Assembly: GCF_001971725.1 (NCBI RefSeq)
Contig: NZ_CP019388.1
Coordinates: 1,116,001 to 1,180,000, forward strand
Length of the DNA: 64,000 nucleotides
DNA from: Winogradskyella sp. J14-2
GTDB lineage: Bacteria; Bacteroidota; Bacteroidia; Flavobacteriales; Flavobacteriaceae
Direction: 5' to 3'
The stretch's first letter is position 1. Every line of letters starts with the position of its first letter. The position numbers were made by a program, and so were the translations under genes. Positions 61,790 through 64,000 of this stretch are shown one piece after another. The notes under the pieces were generated by a model that made no database searches, had not been told where the DNA came from, and was given only the letters and a program-made list of their open reading frames with translations.

Positions 61790-61927
61790 GGCTCCTAATC
61801 CAAAAACTTTATAGAATTAATGCGTAAATTTTCTGTAGTATCTACAACACTTAGAGCATTACATCTTAAAAAAGGCTTAACCTCTAAAAGTAAAATGATA
61901 AAGTCTTAAATTATAACTATGGTGTGT

Positions 61928-62761
61928 TTAAACATGAAAGACTAACAAAGGAGCTCTTAGTTTTTTACTAATCTCTGTTGTTGATGAACCAGTAAAGAAT
62001 CTTTCGAAAAGACTTTCTCTCTGCACCAGCAAAGCAATTAAATCTATACTATGCGTTTGCACATAAGCGTTTACGACATGATGCATAGACGCGTTGTTAA
62101 CAACATGATACTTGTAGTTAAAACCGATCAAATATGTTTCTAAATATTGTTGGTCTTTAAGTTCCTCTGTTGAAACTTCATTGTTTGGTTTTATCCTTAA
62201 AATATGGAGCTTTTTAGAGTGTGTTTTTGCAAAGGTTAGTAGATTCGAAAACGCATTACCATTAATAGAATTATTTAAATCCAATGGTAATAAAATTTCT
62301 TCTGCAGGCCTATACTCAAAATTCTCAGGGATTACGAGTGTTGGGCAAGCAACCTTTCTAATAACGTTTATAGTATTACTGCCAAATATAACCTCTTTAG
62401 CTCCAGTAGCACCATTGGTTCCCATAACGATTAGATCGATGGCTCTAGAGGCTACCACCTGATTAATTGAATCTACAAACACATCATGGTCTATAAGCAT
62501 TTCAAAATTATAAGCTTCATAACGAGATAACGCTTCTAAATCTGTAACGATATTTTTTAATTTGTTCTTGGGCGTTTTAACTAGTGAATCGTAAATGCTT
62601 TTATTACCTGTGGTCATTAAATCATCCGTTAAAAATGAATTGGCAACTTCAACATGCAATACGATAAAATTACAATTAGTGCCACTGAACAACTTTAAAG
62701 CAAAGTGTAGAGCATTTATAGAATTTTTTGAAAAATCAGTAAGCAAAAGTATATTTTTCAT
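61928..62761 (-). CDS. Tandem universal stress protein (UspA family), paralogue
   Basis: 277 residues, same length and layout as the neighbour. ILLLTDFSKNSINALHFALKLF at the start, IDLIVMGTNGATGAKEVIFGSNTINVIRKVACPTLVIP in the middle, AEEILLPLDLNNSINGNAFSNLL, then RAPLLVFHV. The pair is convergent (138 nt apart), so they probably arose by local duplication but have separate promoters. Confidence 0.92.
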   Translation of the reverse strand: MKNILLLTDFSKNSINALHFALKLFSGTNCNFIVLHVEVANSFLTDDLMTTGNKSIYDSLVKTPKNKLKNIVTDLEALSRYEAYNFEMLIDHDVFVDSINQVVASRAIDLIVMGTNGATGAKEVIFGSNTINVIRKVACPTLVIPENFEYRPAEEILLPLDLNNSINGNAFSNLLTFAKTHSKKLHILRIKPNNEVSTEELKDQQYLETYLIGFNYKYHVVNNASMHHVVNAYVQTHSIDLIALLVQRESLFERFFTGSSTTEISKKLRAPLLVFHV

Positions 62762-63059
62762 ACATTAAAAGTAGTAATCATTATCTAGACTAAGCATGAT
62801 TTTAGTCATCCTTTTGGTTATCTTTTTAGTATTAGAAACTTCTCATTTTTATTAAAATGGAAGTCATCTTAACAAACCAAATTAACAATACCATTAGTTT
62901 TCATTTTATTTAATGTTTAAAATCACTAATTGTTTTTTTACTTGTGATTAAATAAAAAAATAAAGCTCCAAAATTGGAGCTTTATAACTAACACAAAAAT
63001 TAAAATTGCAATGAAGAATTTTAATGTGCTTTTTGAAGCTTAAATAAGCTTAAAACGAT
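62762..63059. other. Gene-free stretch before the partial surface-protein gene
   Basis: About 298 bases without an ORF. Contains a hairpin (TAAAGCTCCAA/TTGGAGCTTTA, 62961-62985) whose minus strand continues with a T run; it is the terminator of the 63060 gene. The rest is AT-rich and should hold the promoter of the universal stress protein gene on the minus strand. Confidence 0.6.
62961..62985 (-). terminator. Terminator of the partial surface-protein gene
   Basis: TAAAGCTCCAA, AAT loop and TTGGAGCTTTA, with a T run on the minus strand. Confidence 0.8.
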
Positions 63060-64000
63060 TTACTTAATAGTTAAGTTTAACGAAAATACAGTTATGGATG
63101 TTGTTCCTGATCCTGTTAGCCGTTGTCCCCAAATTTCAATATAATCATTTGGTGCAAGCTCAACAGTTCCTGATATTGAGTTACTAGATATGTCTGATGT
63201 ATTGTTTACACGCATAAGCGTATTTGTTTCTGTCAATGTTGTAGAGCCGTTTTTTCTAATAAAAAAGGCGTAAAAATCGCCAACGCCAGAGTTGCCTCTA
63301 ATAGATAATGCTGCATTGAGCTGAAATGTTCTCGTTTTTTTTCCGGTATACGTTATTCTATTGTCTTGAGTTGACATTGTTCTTAAAGCATTTACTAAAG
63401 TTGTGGTATTAGAATTACTGTTTCCTCTTAAGTTTAACGGACTGTTATTAGTAACCGATTGAACAAAACCTGTTGTGATAGTGCCATCGTAGTAGATGTT
63501 ACCACCACTAACCTCGTCTGATTCTACTGGTATTCCTGGGCAATTCACATTCCACGAATTATTAAAATTATATCCTGTATATGTACCTACCGTATATCCA
63601 TCTACATACTGGCTACTGGTACCAGAAAAACTCACGCCAGTAAGAACAGCATTTAGTACTGTTGGGCTATTACTAACATCGATACCTTTTGCAGATCCAT
63701 TGACAACCATAAACCCACCTTGTTTTTGTATAAACTCAAAAGTACCTGTGTACGTTTCGTAAGTACCAGAGTTATTGGATTGCCATCCTGTATTGCTAAT
63801 TAAAAGATCAGTAATATCTGTATATGTAAGGCCATTAGCGTTATTTAAAAATTGTACGATACTAAAAAACACCAATTTATAGCCTGCAATAGCACCAACT
63901 GCATTAGAGTTTGCAATAACAGCATCTCTTACAATAAGATTTTGGGAAGTTGTACCGTTAAGTCCAAAAACAGTACCTCCTGGAGCAGAAAGCGTTACAT
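63060..64000 (-). CDS. Beta-rich surface-type protein, 5' end outside window
   Basis: The frame stays open past the window edge on the minus strand, so the gene is truncated upstream (313 codons visible). The visible part is Ser/Thr/Asn-rich beta structure (e.g. NGTTSQNLIVRDAVIANSNAVGAIAGYK, GNIYYDGTITTGFVQSVTNNSPLNL, FAFFIRKNGSTTL-type, DYIEIWGQRLTGSGTTSITVFSLNLTIK). No family is recognised; the final ~100 residues resemble a C1q/TNF-like or phage-fibre-like beta sandwich. Possible secreted or surface protein. Confidence 0.6.
   Translation of the reverse strand, partial: VTLSAPGGTVFGLNGTTSQNLIVRDAVIANSNAVGAIAGYKLVFFSIVQFLNNANGLTYTDITDLLISNTGWQSNNSGTYETYTGTFEFIQKQGGFMVVNGSAKGIDVSNSPTVLNAVLTGVSFSGTSSQYVDGYTVGTYTGYNFNNSWNVNCPGIPVESDEVSGGNIYYDGTITTGFVQSVTNNSPLNLRGNSNSNTTTLVNALRTMSTQDNRITYTGKKTRTFQLNAALSIRGNSGVGDFYAFFIRKNGSTTLTETNTLMRVNNTSDISSNSISGTVELAPNDYIEIWGQRLTGSGTTSITVFSLNLTIK

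Noticed and set aside
61790-61927. Gap between the two universal stress genes
   Set aside because: Checked for small ORFs, hairpins and repeats; nothing that I can support.

Overview
The window is a chromosomal segment of a member of the Flavobacteriaceae (Bacteroidota). The evidence is low G+C, a tmRNA whose tag reads GENNYALAA, a type IX secretion (T9SS type B) C-terminal domain, a GSCFA protein, TonB-type beta-barrel proteins, short SCSSDDD-type lipoproteins, and promoters of the form TTTG-N19-TAnnTTTG. The exact genus cannot be fixed by reading alone. Both ends cut a gene: a TlpA-like protein on the left and a surface-type beta-rich protein on the right.

Layout. 1-2.9 kb: TlpA-like redoxin, a lysine/alanine-dehydrogenase-type oxidoreductase and a small DUF2945 protein. 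3.0-4.0 kb: two RNA genes, a 6S-like structured RNA (about 3007-3180) and tmRNA (3264-3660), followed by a degenerate copy of the tmRNA 3' end. 4.0-10.3 kb: MscS channel, a coiled-coil protein, DUF2254, msrB-msrA, an aldehyde dehydrogenase and a nitroreductase. 10.3-15.6 kb: thiol/redox island (DsbD, two rhodaneses, two thioredoxin-fold proteins, MarR regulator and YceI). 15.7-23.1 kb: a complete trp operon, trpE-G-(four-helix-bundle gene)-D-C-F-B-A, headed by a consensus promoter, an 18-codon leader peptide with three consecutive Trp codons and an attenuator. 23.1-31 kb: housekeeping genes (trmL, yaaA, rluD-like, ddl, coaD). 31-37 kb: TPR histidine kinase/LuxR response regulator, PQQ-propeller protein, lipoprotein, GSCFA. 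37.2-43.7 kb: GxxExxY cassette, alaS, M23 peptidase, MerR, LemA-TPM-TPM. 43.8-52 kb: beta-barrel protein, T9SS lectin-like adhesin, der, era. 52-59.5 kb: three secreted lipoproteins, then a sigma factor / membrane TPR protein / TPR-CHAT protease operon. 59.5-64 kb: rRNA/tRNA methyltransferase, small proteins, two universal stress proteins and a partial surface protein.

The most notable features are: (1) the trp attenuator with an almost leaderless WWW leader peptide; (2) an in-frame 89-bp palindromic repeat inside trpF and a shorter one inside a uracil-DNA-glycosylase-family gene, with further repeats supplying C-termini, stop codons or 5' regions across the trp operon; (3) two families of small hitch-hiking genes (four-helix bundle and GxxExxY) lodged in housekeeping contexts, the latter exactly bounded by inverted repeats; (4) a sigma/anti-sigma-like/TPR-CHAT operon that looks like a protease-controlled transcription switch. 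No CRISPR array, phage block, intact IS or tRNA gene was seen.
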